Origin: a bacterium
GTDB lineage: Bacteria; Desulfobacterota; Binatia; HRBIN30; CADEER01
DNA: 64,000 nt
Reading direction: 5' to 3'
Assembly: GCA_030430165.1 (NCBI GenBank)
Contig: JAUIGL010000025.1
Span: 1 to 64,000, forward strand
Below the pieces are notes generated by a model that was not told the origin of the DNA, did not search any database, and worked only from the letters and a program-made list of their open reading frames with translations. The position numbers were made by a program, and so were the translations under genes. Shown piece by piece: positions 17,471 through 25,638 of this stretch (positions are counted from its first letter, which is position 1; each line of letters opens with the position of its first letter).

Positions 17471-18970
17471 ATGTTGCGCAGAGTCCTCATCGCCAACCGC
17501 GGCGAGATCGCGGTTCGCATCGCCCGCGCCTGCCGCGAGCTCGGTGTCGAGTCGGTCGCGGTGTACTCCGACGCCGACCGCGCCGCGCTGCACACCCAGG
17601 TCACCGACCAGGCGGTGCACATCGGCGCGGCAGCGGCGGCGGAAAGCTACCTGCGGATCGACGCCCTGCTCGAGGCGGCAGCGCAAACCGGCTGCGATTC
17701 GGTTCACCCCGGATACGGCTTCCTCGCCGAGAACGCGGCGTTCGCCCGCGCCGTCGACCAAGCCGGGCTGGTATTCATCGGTCCGCCGGCCGAGGCGATC
17801 GAGATCATGGGCGACAAGCTGCGCGCGCGCGACGTCGCCGCCAGCGCCGGAGTGCCGCTGTCGCCGTCGGCCTCGATCCGCGGCGCCGACGAGGCGCTCG
17901 CCGCGGCGGAGACGATCGGCACCCCGCTGCTGGTCAAGGCGGCGGCGGGCGGCGGCGGCAAGGGCATGCGCATCGTCCGCGACCGCGACCAGTTGCCGTC
18001 CGCCATCGAGTCGGCGATGAGCGAGGCGCGATCCGCATTCGGCGACGACCGCGTCTACCTCGAGCGCTACGTCGAAGGAGCGCGCCACATCGAGGTGCAG
18101 GTCCTCGCCGATCAGCACGGCAACGTCATCCACCTCGGCGAGCGCGAGTGCTCGATCCAGCGTCGCCACCAGAAGATCATCGAGGAGTCCCCCTCCTCGG
18201 CAATCGACGACGCGCAGCGCCGCACCCTCACCGACGCCTCGATCGCCCTGGCGCGCGAGGTCGGCTACAGCAACGCTGGAACCGTCGAGTTCCTGCTCGA
18301 CGGCAACGGCGACGTGTTCTTTCTCGAGATGAACACGCGCCTGCAAGTCGAGCACCCGATCACCGAGTGGGTCACCGGGATCGACCTGGTGCAGGCGCAG
18401 CTGCGGATCGCCGCCGGCGAGCCGCTCGGCCTGCAACAGCAGGACGTCGCCCGGCGCGGTCACGCCATCGAGTGCCGCATCTACGCCGAGGACGCGGCGA
18501 ATCAGTTCGCGCCGAGTCCGGCCCTGATCGAGCGACTGCGCGTTCCGCAGGGCCCGTGGGTTCGCTTCGACTCGGGTATCCGCGAGGGATTCACCATCCC
18601 GCTCGACTACGACCCGATGCTGGCCAAGCTCTCGGTGTGGGGCGCCGACCGCGAGGCGGCGCGCCGGCGCATGGTCGAGGCGCTGCGCCAACTGGTTCTG
18701 CTCGGCCCGACGTCCACCGTCGGCTTCCTCATCGACGCTCTCGAGACGAAAGCGTTCGAGAGCGGCGACACCACCACCGCGTTCATCGATCTCCATCTGT
18801 CGGAATGGCGCGGCGACGATCGCGAGCTTCCGCTCGCCGCCATCGCCGCGGCGATCTTCGAGGCGACGACGCGCCCGACGGCGGCGGCGCCGAGCACAGC
18901 CAGCGCCGCCTCGACGCCCTGGCAGGCACTGGGCAGTTGGCGACCGCTCTCCGCGAGCAACGGCAAATGA
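17471..18970 (+). CDS. acyl-CoA carboxylase biotin carboxylase subunit
   Basis: A 499-residue biotin carboxylase. It carries IANRGEIAVRIARACRELG, the ATP-grasp glycine loop AAAGGGGKGMR, HIEVQVLADQHGN and EMNTRLQVEHPITEWVTGIDLV, all typical. ATP-dependent carboxylation of biotin on the carrier subunit is the role. Residues about 450-499 extend past the biotin carboxylase core and end with the APSTAS...PWQALGSWR tail that in fused alpha subunits leads into the next domain. The stop overlaps the start of the carrier gene (ATGA at 18967-18970). Confidence 0.93.
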   Translation: MLRRVLIANRGEIAVRIARACRELGVESVAVYSDADRAALHTQVTDQAVHIGAAAAAESYLRIDALLEAAAQTGCDSVHPGYGFLAENAAFARAVDQAGLVFIGPPAEAIEIMGDKLRARDVAASAGVPLSPSASIRGADEALAAAETIGTPLLVKAAAGGGGKGMRIVRDRDQLPSAIESAMSEARSAFGDDRVYLERYVEGARHIEVQVLADQHGNVIHLGERECSIQRRHQKIIEESPSSAIDDAQRRTLTDASIALAREVGYSNAGTVEFLLDGNGDVFFLEMNTRLQVEHPITEWVTGIDLVQAQLRIAAGEPLGLQQQDVARRGHAIECRIYAEDAANQFAPSPALIERLRVPQGPWVRFDSGIREGFTIPLDYDPMLAKLSVWGADREAARRRMVEALRQLVLLGPTSTVGFLIDALETKAFESGDTTTAFIDLHLSEWRGDDRELPLAAIAAAIFEATTRPTAAAPSTASAASTPWQALGSWRPLSASNGK

Positions 18971-19473
18971 AGCGGCGGTTCACCTACCGCGCCGGCGCGA
19001 CCGCATTCGAGATTCAGCTCGAACGCCTGTCGAGCGGCACGCCGGCGACGTTTCGCGCTCAGCTCGGCGACGAGCAGCAGACGGTCGAGGCCACCGTGCT
19101 CGATCACGGCAGCCTGCGCTTGAGCGTCGGCGGCCGGACTCACGTCGCCCACGTGCACCGCACGCCGACGTCGATCTCGGTCGCGCTCGACGGCCGCGTC
19201 TACCAGCTCGCGCACGGCGAAATCGACGAAACCGCCGCCGCCGGGCACGCCGGCTCGCCGGAGATTCGCGCGCCGATGCCCGGCAAGATCCTCGCCGTGC
19301 GCGCACAGGTCGGTGACCAGGTGGAAGCGGGAGACGACCTGGTCGTGCTCGAAGCGATGAAGATGGAGAATCGACTGCGCGCCGAGATCGGCGGACGCGT
19401 CGCCGCCGTCGAAGTCGGCGAAGGCGATCGCGTCGAAGCCGGCGACCTGCTGGTGCGCCTCGATCCCGACTGA
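18967..19473 (+). CDS. biotin carboxyl carrier subunit with BT-like N-domain
   Basis: A 168-residue protein. The C-terminal half (about 98-168) is a biotinyl domain with VLEAMKMEN; Lys131 is the biotin site. The N-terminal half (about 1-90), FTYRAGATAFEIQLE..., resembles the region between the biotin carboxylase and biotinyl domains of fused MccA/PccA alpha subunits. It therefore looks like the end of a fused subunit carried on its own gene. The ATG overlaps the TGA of the biotin carboxylase gene in the -1 frame. Confidence 0.88.
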   Translation: MKRRFTYRAGATAFEIQLERLSSGTPATFRAQLGDEQQTVEATVLDHGSLRLSVGGRTHVAHVHRTPTSISVALDGRVYQLAHGEIDETAAAGHAGSPEIRAPMPGKILAVRAQVGDQVEAGDDLVVLEAMKMENRLRAEIGGRVAAVEVGEGDRVEAGDLLVRLDPD

Positions 19474-19481
19474 CGTCGCGC

Positions 19482-20399
19482 TCAGGTCGCCGCCAGCGGC
19501 GCTCCCACCTCGAGACCGATCTCCGCCGCCGCCTCGGCGGCGGGCAGCTTGCCGCCGGTCGCCCGCATGCGTGTAATTCGGACGGAGCCACCGCGCGCCG
19601 CGACGACTACGCCATCGTCGTCGATCGCCACCACGGTCCCGGGCGCCGCGTCGGTGTCACCGGCGCGGCGCGCCGCGTAGCAGCGCACCAGCACGTCGCC
19701 ACGGCGCGAATAGGCGCCGGGCTGAGGGTCGCAACCGCGGATCAGGTTGTAGACTTCGTCGACCGGCTTCGACCAATCGATCTCGGCGTGCTCGTCGCGG
19801 CACAGCGGGTCGTAGGTCGCCTGCGACTCGTCCTGCACCAGGCGCGGCGCCTTGCCGGCGTCGATCAGGTCGACCGACTCGAGAACCACCTCGACGCCGA
19901 GCGGAAACAGCTTGTCGAAGTAGAGAGAGCCGCCGGTGTCGTCGGGCCCGATCTGCGCCTCTTTCTGCAGCAGGATCGGGCCGGTATCGATGCCGTCGTC
20001 GGTCCAGAACATCGTCACCCCGGTGCGCTCCTCGCCGCGGATGACCTGCCAGGGGATCGCGCTGCCACCGCGGTAGCGCGGCAACAGCGACGGATGAAAG
20101 CAGATGCTGCCGAGGCGCGGCGCCTCGAACACGGCAGGCGGAACGATCTGTGTCACGTAGGCGAGAACGCCGAGGTCGGCGCCGAGCTCGGCGAACTCCT
20201 GGCGCGGCGTTTCTCCCTTGAGCGAGCGGTGCTGGCGAACCGGAATGCCGACCTCGAGCGCGCGGCTCTTCACCGGATCGATCTTGCCGCCCTTTGCGTC
20301 GGGCGGACAGTACACCGCTGCGACCTCGTGCTTGCGCTCCAGCAGTCCGTCGAGCACTTGCTGCGCGAATGCCGCTTGGCCAATCAATACGATCTTCAT
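19482..20399 (-). CDS. formyltransferase / 10-formyl-THF hydrolase-like protein
   Basis: A 305-residue protein of the formyltransferase fold. MKIVLIGQAAFAQQVLDGLL opens the Rossmann-like domain. The catalytic region HPSLLPRYRGGSAIPW and DDGIDTGPILLQKE contains the conserved His and Asp. The string is nearer the hydrolase half of 10-formyltetrahydrofolate dehydrogenase than canonical methionyl-tRNA formyltransferase, as judged by eye. The reaction is transfer or hydrolysis of a formyl group. ATG at 20399 follows GGAG by 6 bases. It is next to an N-formylglutamate amidohydrolase gene on the same strand. Confidence 0.78.
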   Translation of the reverse strand: MKIVLIGQAAFAQQVLDGLLERKHEVAAVYCPPDAKGGKIDPVKSRALEVGIPVRQHRSLKGETPRQEFAELGADLGVLAYVTQIVPPAVFEAPRLGSICFHPSLLPRYRGGSAIPWQVIRGEERTGVTMFWTDDGIDTGPILLQKEAQIGPDDTGGSLYFDKLFPLGVEVVLESVDLIDAGKAPRLVQDESQATYDPLCRDEHAEIDWSKPVDEVYNLIRGCDPQPGAYSRRGDVLVRCYAARRAGDTDAAPGTVVAIDDDGVVVAARGGSVRITRMRATGGKLPAAEAAAEIGLEVGAPLAAT

Positions 20400-20468
20400 T
20401 GTCGACTCCAAATCGGTTCCAAGCCATGCAAAGCACGGCTGCGGAAACGGTTCCAGGCGTTGCCGGCC

Positions 20469-21176
20469 TCAGCCGCCGAGTAACGCGGAAAGTGCCCGGG
20501 CGATGCGGTCGGCGATCGCCTTCGACGCCGCGGCGGCGAGCACCAGGCGGTTGTTGATCTCGATCTCCAGATAGGTGCAGCCGGCGCGAATTCCGTGCGA
20601 ACGCGCGCTGTGGATCAGTCCTTCGAAGCCCGAGTAGGGCTCGTTCATGCGCACGGCGAATCCCTGCCCGCGCAGCTCGCCGGCGAGGGCGTCGGCGCTC
20701 GCTTGGTGGTCGTCGAAGAGAACGCCGATGTCGAAGTCGCGGCCGTCGTAGCCCGGCGTGAACGAGTGCACGCTGAGCAACAGCGCGCGCGACTCGCGCT
20801 CGAGGACGACGTCGACCTGGTCGTGGAACGGTTCGTAGTACGCGCCGATGCGGCGCGATCGCTCGCCGTCGTCGAGCCGCGCGTTGCCGGCGATGACGAC
20901 GCCGTGACTGACTTCGGGAATCAAGTCGTGGTCGGTCAGCTGACGATTGCAATCGACGACCAGCCGGTTGACCGCGCTGAGCACCGCCGGAGCGGTCAGC
21001 AACTCGCTCAACCGCACGGTCACCTGCGCCGCGCCGATGTCCCAGCCGATGTGATCGGTGAGCGCCGCGGCATCGAGACCGAGGCCGGCGAGGTCGTCTG
21101 GAACCGCCGGCGAAGCGTGTTCGCAGGTCAGCACCAGGGGAGCGCTCGATCGCTCGCGGAGAACGGTCGGTTTCAT
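20469..21176 (-). CDS. N-formylglutamate amidohydrolase-family protein
   Basis: A 235-residue protein of the FGase family. It has VLTCEHASPAVPDDLAGLG with the zinc-binding CEHAS sequence, HIGWDIGAAQV, LVVDCNRQLTDHDLIPEVSHG, and LLLSVHSFTPGYDGR. These match N-formylglutamate amidohydrolases, which release formate from N-formylglutamate at the end of one route of histidine breakdown. No hut genes are nearby. It is probably co-transcribed with the formyltransferase-like gene that follows after about 70 bases. Confidence 0.85.
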   Translation of the reverse strand: MKPTVLRERSSAPLVLTCEHASPAVPDDLAGLGLDAAALTDHIGWDIGAAQVTVRLSELLTAPAVLSAVNRLVVDCNRQLTDHDLIPEVSHGVVIAGNARLDDGERSRRIGAYYEPFHDQVDVVLERESRALLLSVHSFTPGYDGRDFDIGVLFDDHQASADALAGELRGQGFAVRMNEPYSGFEGLIHSARSHGIRAGCTYLEIEINNRLVLAAAASKAIADRIARALSALLGG

Positions 21177-21277
21177 CGCTCGGGCGGCCTTTCTCGCTTC
21201 GACAACGGCACGGCGCTACCGAATAGCCGAGCGCGAGTCGGCAAACCAGGGGCGGTGCCGGCTCCCCCATCGCGCGC

Positions 21278-21309
21278 TTGACACCATGTTTCGAGTCCAT
21301 CTAATTAGA
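21278..21309 (+). promoter_or_regulatory. likely sigma70 promoter with operator palindrome for iclR gene
   Basis: TTGACA at 21278-21283 and TAATTA at 21302-21307, 18 bases apart. A perfect 10-base palindrome, TCTAATTAGA (21300-21309), covers the -10 region and could be an operator for IclR autorepression. Confidence 0.5.
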
Positions 21310-21341
21310 ACGCCTTTTCTTTTCAGCCGACGGAGACCACG

Positions 21342-22118
21342 GTGCGCCGCGAGAAGACCAACTACATCATTCAGTCTGTGTCGCATGCCCTTGACGTTCT
21401 CGAGCAGTTCACCGGAGACCAGGACGAACTCGGCGTGACAGAGCTTTCCAAGCGCCTGAAATTACACAAGAATAATGTATTTCGACTGCTCGCCACCCTG
21501 GAGTCCCGCGGCTATATCGAGCAGAACAAGAGCAACGAGAGCTACCGCCTGGGGATTCGCTGCCTGCAGATCGGCCATACCTTCATCAGCCAAATGGGCC
21601 TGCTCAAGCAGGCCCAGCCGATCATTCAGGGCCTTTCCGACAGCGCCGGTGAGACAGCGTTCGTCGGAGTCCTGCGAAAGTCGGTGGTAGTGCCGCTGGC
21701 GACCGTGGAGGCCGACCGCCCGGTGCGGCTGCACGCCAAGGTGGGCGACGCCCTGCCCCTGCACTGCACCGCCGCCGGCAAGGTTCACCTGGCCAACATC
21801 CCGCCCGCCGAGGTACTCGAGGGCTACCTGGGCCAACTGGGCTCCCATACCGAAAAGACCATCACCGACCACGCCGCCCTGCAGGATCACCTGCGCCGGG
21901 TCGGAGAGGTCGGCTACGCCCTCGAGCTCGGCGAGCACATCGCCGACGTCAACGCGATTGCGGTCCCGATCCGCGACTACACCCGCAATGTGGTCGGCAG
22001 CCTGACCCTGGCCGGGCCGGCGCATCGGGTCGACGACGCTCGCATCGAGCGCGAGCTGGTTCCGCTGATGCAGCAGGCCGGGCGAGACCTCTCCAGCCGC
22101 CTCGGTTTCGGCGGCTGA
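21342..22118 (+). CDS. IclR-family transcriptional regulator
   Basis: A 258-residue regulator. The N-terminal winged helix-turn-helix (about 10-75) reads SVSHALDVLEQF...TELSKRLKLHKNNVFRLLATLESRGYIEQ. The effector-binding domain (about 80-255) contains GETAFVGVLR, LPLHCTAAGKVHLA and ELGEHIADVNAIAVPIRDY. GTG start at 21342 follows CGGAG. It stands 236 bases upstream of etfB on the same strand and likely regulates the surrounding acyl-CoA genes and itself; effector unknown. Confidence 0.93.
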   Translation: MRREKTNYIIQSVSHALDVLEQFTGDQDELGVTELSKRLKLHKNNVFRLLATLESRGYIEQNKSNESYRLGIRCLQIGHTFISQMGLLKQAQPIIQGLSDSAGETAFVGVLRKSVVVPLATVEADRPVRLHAKVGDALPLHCTAAGKVHLANIPPAEVLEGYLGQLGSHTEKTITDHAALQDHLRRVGEVGYALELGEHIADVNAIAVPIRDYTRNVVGSLTLAGPAHRVDDARIERELVPLMQQAGRDLSSRLGFGG

Positions 22119-22353
22119 GAGCCGCTCGCAGCTATTAGTCGCTACTCGCCGAGCATTAGCTGGGCGAAAGCTACAGCGCCGCGTGACGCCGTGCGTCGGC
22201 GGCCCTGGCGGGCGGCGCCGGGGGTGGCACGGACTCGTGATTGCGGGCTCCGGAGCGAGCCTGCGGGCGCCGCGCGGGGCCGTCCCCACATTGCCTGCAC
22301 TAATGTCCCGTGCTAGCGGATTTAGATTCACTCAAGTTCAGGAGGGCCTACCC

Positions 22354-23109
22354 GTGAAAATCTTGGTTGCTGCCAAGCGGGTTCCGGATCCGAACGCCAC
22401 GATCAAGGTGCGTCCGGACGGAACCGGCATCGTCACTGACAATCTCAAGTACGTCGTCAACCCGTTCTGCGAGATCGCCATCGAAGAAGCTCTCCGGATC
22501 AAGGAGAAGCAAGGCGGAGCCGAGGTCATCCTGGTCAGTCTTGGCGACCAGGTCAGCCAGGAGCAGCTGCGCACGGGTCTGGCAATGGGAGCGGACCGCG
22601 CGATCCTCGTCCTCGCCGAGGGCGACACTGAGCCGGTGATCGTCGCCCGCGCGCTCGCCAAGCTGGTCGAGCAGGAGCAGCCCGAGCTGGTGTTGATGGG
22701 CAAGCAGTCGATCGACGACGACTCCAACGTGGTCGGCCAGATGCTCGCCGAGATGCTCGGCTGGGGTCAGGCGACCTTCGCCTCGGAAGTGAAGCTCGCC
22801 GACGACAAGTCCTCGGCGGTGGTCACCCGCGAGGTCGACGGCGGGCTCGAGGACATCGAGGTCCAGATGCCGGCGATCATCACCGCCGACCTGCGTCTCA
22901 ACGAGCCGCGCTACGCTTCGCTGCCCGGAATCATGAAGGCTCGCAAGAAGGAGCTCAAAGAAGTTCCTCTCGCCGATCTCGGCATCGACACGAGCGCTCA
23001 GGTCAAGACGATCAAGATCGCGCCGCCGCCCGAACGCGAAGCCGGCAAGCGAGTCGAGACGGTCGAAGAGCTGGTCAACCTGCTGCACACCGAAGCCAAG
23101 GTCATCTGA
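22354..23109 (+). CDS. etfB: electron transfer flavoprotein, beta subunit
   Basis: A 251-residue ETF beta subunit. It begins KILVAAKRVPDPNATIKV and carries the DDDSNVVGQMLAEMLGW and the DLRLNEPRYASLPGIMKARKK signature. It forms a soluble heterodimer with EtfA and carries AMP. GTG start at 22354, 8 bases after GGAGG (22341-22345). etfA follows 27 bases later. The pair collects electrons from acyl-CoA dehydrogenases. Confidence 0.95.
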   Translation: MKILVAAKRVPDPNATIKVRPDGTGIVTDNLKYVVNPFCEIAIEEALRIKEKQGGAEVILVSLGDQVSQEQLRTGLAMGADRAILVLAEGDTEPVIVARALAKLVEQEQPELVLMGKQSIDDDSNVVGQMLAEMLGWGQATFASEVKLADDKSSAVVTREVDGGLEDIEVQMPAIITADLRLNEPRYASLPGIMKARKKELKEVPLADLGIDTSAQVKTIKIAPPPEREAGKRVETVEELVNLLHTEAKVI

Positions 23110-23136
23110 CCGGCGACCGACGAGAGGAGCATAGAG

Positions 23137-24102
23137 ATGAGCAACGTTCTGGTATTCGCGGAACACATCAACAAGGCCTTTTCCAAGAACGCTCTGGTCG
23201 CCGTCGGCGCCGGTCGCGAGATCGCCGGCAAGAGCGGCGGTGAGTGCTACGTCGCGGTGCTGGGAAGCGGCATCGAGGGGCTGGCCAACGAGATCGCCGA
23301 GCACGGCGCCAAGACCGTCTTCGCGGTCGAGCACGCCGCCCTCGAGAACTACACCGCCGACGCGCACGCGCAGGCGATCGCCAACCTCGCTGAGGAAAAG
23401 GGCTGCGACATCGTCGTCTCCGCCGCCAGCAGCATCGGCAAGGACGTGATGCCGCGCGTCGCCATCCGCCTCGGCGCCGCCATGGCGAGCGACATCACCG
23501 GCTACAACGACGACGGCACCATCGAGCGTCCGACCTACGCCGGTAACGCGGTGGCGACGGTTTCGCTGGAAACCGCCAAGAAGGTCATCACCGTGCGCGC
23601 CACCGCCTTCGAGCCGGCCGCCAAGGACGGCACCGCTGCCGTCGAGAAGACGGACGCCAAGATCGACGAGGGCGCGCTGAAGATGAAGTTCGTCGCCTTC
23701 AACGAGACCAAGTCGGATCGTCCGCCGCTCACCGAAGCGAGCGTCGTCGTCTCCGGCGGTCGCGGCCTCAAGAGCGGTGAGAACTTCACCGAGGTTCTCG
23801 AGCCGCTGGTCGACGCCATGGGCGCCGCGATGGGCGCCAGCCGCGCCGCGGTCGACGCCGGCTTCGTTCCCAACGACCTGCAGATCGGGCAGACCGGAAA
23901 GGTCGTGGCGCCGGAGCTCTACATCGCGGTCGGCATCTCCGGCGCGATTCAGCACCTCGCCGGGATGAAGGACTCGAAGGTCATCGTCGCCATCAACAAG
24001 GACGAAGAGGCGCCGATCTTCCAGGTCTCCGACTACGGACTGGTCGCCGACCTGTTCAAGGCGGTGCCGGAGATGAAGGAAGCGGTCGAGAAGCTCAAGT
24101 AG
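23137..24102 (+). CDS. etfA: electron transfer flavoprotein, alpha subunit
   Basis: A 321-residue ETF alpha subunit. The C-terminal FAD-binding half contains VVSGGRGLKSGENF, QIGQTGKVVAPELYIAVGISGAIQHLAGM and VAINKDEEAPIFQVSDYGLVADLF, all standard. With EtfB it shuttles electrons from flavin dehydrogenases to a membrane quinone reductase. The Shine-Dalgarno-like GAGAGGAGC precedes the ATG. A rho-independent terminator lies 29 bases after the stop. Confidence 0.95.
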   Translation: MSNVLVFAEHINKAFSKNALVAVGAGREIAGKSGGECYVAVLGSGIEGLANEIAEHGAKTVFAVEHAALENYTADAHAQAIANLAEEKGCDIVVSAASSIGKDVMPRVAIRLGAAMASDITGYNDDGTIERPTYAGNAVATVSLETAKKVITVRATAFEPAAKDGTAAVEKTDAKIDEGALKMKFVAFNETKSDRPPLTEASVVVSGGRGLKSGENFTEVLEPLVDAMGAAMGASRAAVDAGFVPNDLQIGQTGKVVAPELYIAVGISGAIQHLAGMKDSKVIVAINKDEEAPIFQVSDYGLVADLFKAVPEMKEAVEKLK

Positions 24103-24130
24103 CTTGGACTGCCGAGCGTCGAAAGATCAA

Positions 24131-24160
24131 AGGGGCGGCCTTCGGCCCGCCCCTTTTTTC
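24131..24160 (+). terminator. rho-independent terminator of etfBA
   Basis: GGGGCGG pairs with CCGCCCC around a short loop, followed by T6. It ends the etfBA transcript. Confidence 0.85.
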
Positions 24161-24182
24161 TTTTGTATCTGGCGGAGGTCAC

Positions 24183-24290
24183 CCAGCCGTCCCCCTGCGG
24201 CGGCCCAAATTCGCCTCTCCTCGCGGGAGAGGCCGGCCGCAGGCCGGGTGAGGGGGATCAAATGACCGAGCAAAGCGAGGCTCCTTTTGG
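24183..24290. repeat. partial dispersed intergenic repeat
   Basis: It shares CGGGTGAGGG, the inverted CTCTCC..GGAGAG pair and TGACCGAGCAAAGCGAGG with the opposite-facing 25497-25575 copy and with the ~146 bp family, and is inverted relative to 2109-2254. Confidence 0.6.
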
Positions 24291-24404
24291 TTCTCGACTC
24301 CCGGTTGCGCTCGGCAATCGGTGCGGAAGCCCGCGACTCCGTGCACAGCTTGCACGAGCGTGCTAGACAAACCTGCCAGTCGATCCCTCCGGAGAGCAAG
24401 CTCG

Positions 24405-25496
24405 ATGCTGAGATTCCTGATCATCATGGCGGTCTCGATGTTGCCTCTATCGGTTCGGGCCTCGTGCCCCGGTGACTGCGACCGCGATGGAGAGGTCTCG
24501 ATTGCCGACCTACTCGTGGCGGTATCGATCGGCATCGGTGAGGCGTCACTTGCAGACTGCGCGGACGCTGATCTCGACTCGGACGATCGCATATCGATCG
24601 CCGACTTGATCGCCGGGGTCCGCACCGCGCTGGATGGTTGTCCGCCACGGCCGACACCAACTCCGGACGCTCTCTTGCAGTCGATCTCGGGTGTGCTCGA
24701 TCGGGAGTGCGACGCCCGCTGGCTGGGCGCCTTCGACACACCCTCCGACATCGGTTTAGCGCCGCTGATCGCGGTGTCGTGCGACCACGCCACCGGCGGA
24801 CCGATGCTGACCTTCAGCCGTCTCGAGGACGCCGCGACGGCAGCCGAGCACGTCGGGACTTCCTTCGGCCTGCCACTCGAGTTCGGTGGGCAGCCCGCGC
24901 GACTGTACGCCCACGACGTGTGGGACCGCGACCCAGAACCCAATCTGATCTGGTTCTTCTCGGCCCAGCTCGACTGCTGGCACATCGGCGGGCGCTCGTA
25001 TGCTGACGACGAGTCACACGGGTTGGTGGAGGTCGCGCAGGCGATTGCCGACGACGTCGGCGATCAGCTGCGCGACCTTTGCCAGTCGCCGCTTCCGATT
25101 CCCACCGACCCGATGGCGCAGTCGATGCGGCGCGAGCTCGATCGCGCTTGCACCAGCTCGAGCTTCTTCTACTTCCCGCCGGACCAATACGGCTTGCCAT
25201 ACATCTCGGCGCGCTGTGAGCTCGAGGATGACGAACACCTCACGCTCGTGCTGCGCCACGTCGGCGCGGCGGTGGGCGCCGAGGTCAGTGACGACCTATC
25301 CCAGTCGGGGCAGGCTCTGCTCGGATTTCCGGCCTCGATTCGCGCCTGGCCCGCCGCTGGCGGCACGGCGGCGATCGGTTGCTGGTATGTCACGTTCGAC
25401 GCTGGCAACGGCGCGACGTCGAGCCAGGCCGTCTCTTTTGCGGAGACGATGATTGGTCCGCACGTCGAGACTCTGCTCGGCGCCTGCGGCGACTAA
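24405..25496 (+). CDS. secreted protein with dockerin-like EF-hand pair and a duplicated domain
   Basis: A 363-residue secreted protein: signal peptide (about 1-19), then a paired EF-hand module (about 20-75) GDCDRDGEVSIADLLVAVSIG...DLDSDDRISIADLIAGV, the dockerin type I arrangement. A Thr/Pro linker (RPTPTPDA) follows. The rest is two related ~130-residue halves: LDRECDARWLG..IGLAPLIAVSCDH and LDRACTSSSFFYF..YGLPYISARCELE, then LDCWHIGG.. and IGCWYVTF... I recognise no family for the halves. ATG at 24405 follows GGAG by 10 bases. It sits between etfA and the convergent Fe-S oxidoreductase gene. Confidence 0.72.
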   Translation: MLRFLIIMAVSMLPLSVRASCPGDCDRDGEVSIADLLVAVSIGIGEASLADCADADLDSDDRISIADLIAGVRTALDGCPPRPTPTPDALLQSISGVLDRECDARWLGAFDTPSDIGLAPLIAVSCDHATGGPMLTFSRLEDAATAAEHVGTSFGLPLEFGGQPARLYAHDVWDRDPEPNLIWFFSAQLDCWHIGGRSYADDESHGLVEVAQAIADDVGDQLRDLCQSPLPIPTDPMAQSMRRELDRACTSSSFFYFPPDQYGLPYISARCELEDDEHLTLVLRHVGAAVGAEVSDDLSQSGQALLGFPASIRAWPAAGGTAAIGCWYVTFDAGNGATSSQAVSFAETMIGPHVETLLGACGD

Positions 25497-25575
25497 CCTG
25501 AGCCTCACTTTGCTCGGTCATCCCATCCCCCTCACCCGCGCTACGCGCGGCCTCTCCCGCGAGGAGAGGCGACCC
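25497..25575. repeat. partial dispersed intergenic repeat, opposite orientation
   Basis: It contains GAGCCTCACTTTGCTCGGTCA, CCCCTCACCCGCGCTACGCG and CTCTCCCGCGAGGAGAG, the same module order as 2109-2254 but shorter. Confidence 0.6.
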
Positions 25576-25638
25576 GACGCCGCAACACGCAGGAGGAGGG
25601 AGACCCCCAAGGCCAAGCTATGAGCTGAACCCCCGAGA

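Larger units (their letters stand above)
24103..24404. other. intergenic space with terminator and repeat
   Basis: After the etfA terminator comes a partial dispersed repeat (about 24183-24290) with the GAGAGGCC...GGCCTC and GAGCAAAGCGAGGCTCC motifs of the ~146 bp family. The remaining DNA up to 24404 carries the ribosome site GGAG for the following gene. Confidence 0.6.

Noticed and set aside
15692-18796. 1034-residue minus-strand frame opposite the carboxylase genes
   Set aside because: It runs antisense to two clear enzymes; no family motif and biased composition.
18960-18975. Programmed -1 frameshift in the carboxylase
   Set aside because: No canonical slippery heptamer; ATGA overlap with reinitiation is simpler, though not excluded.
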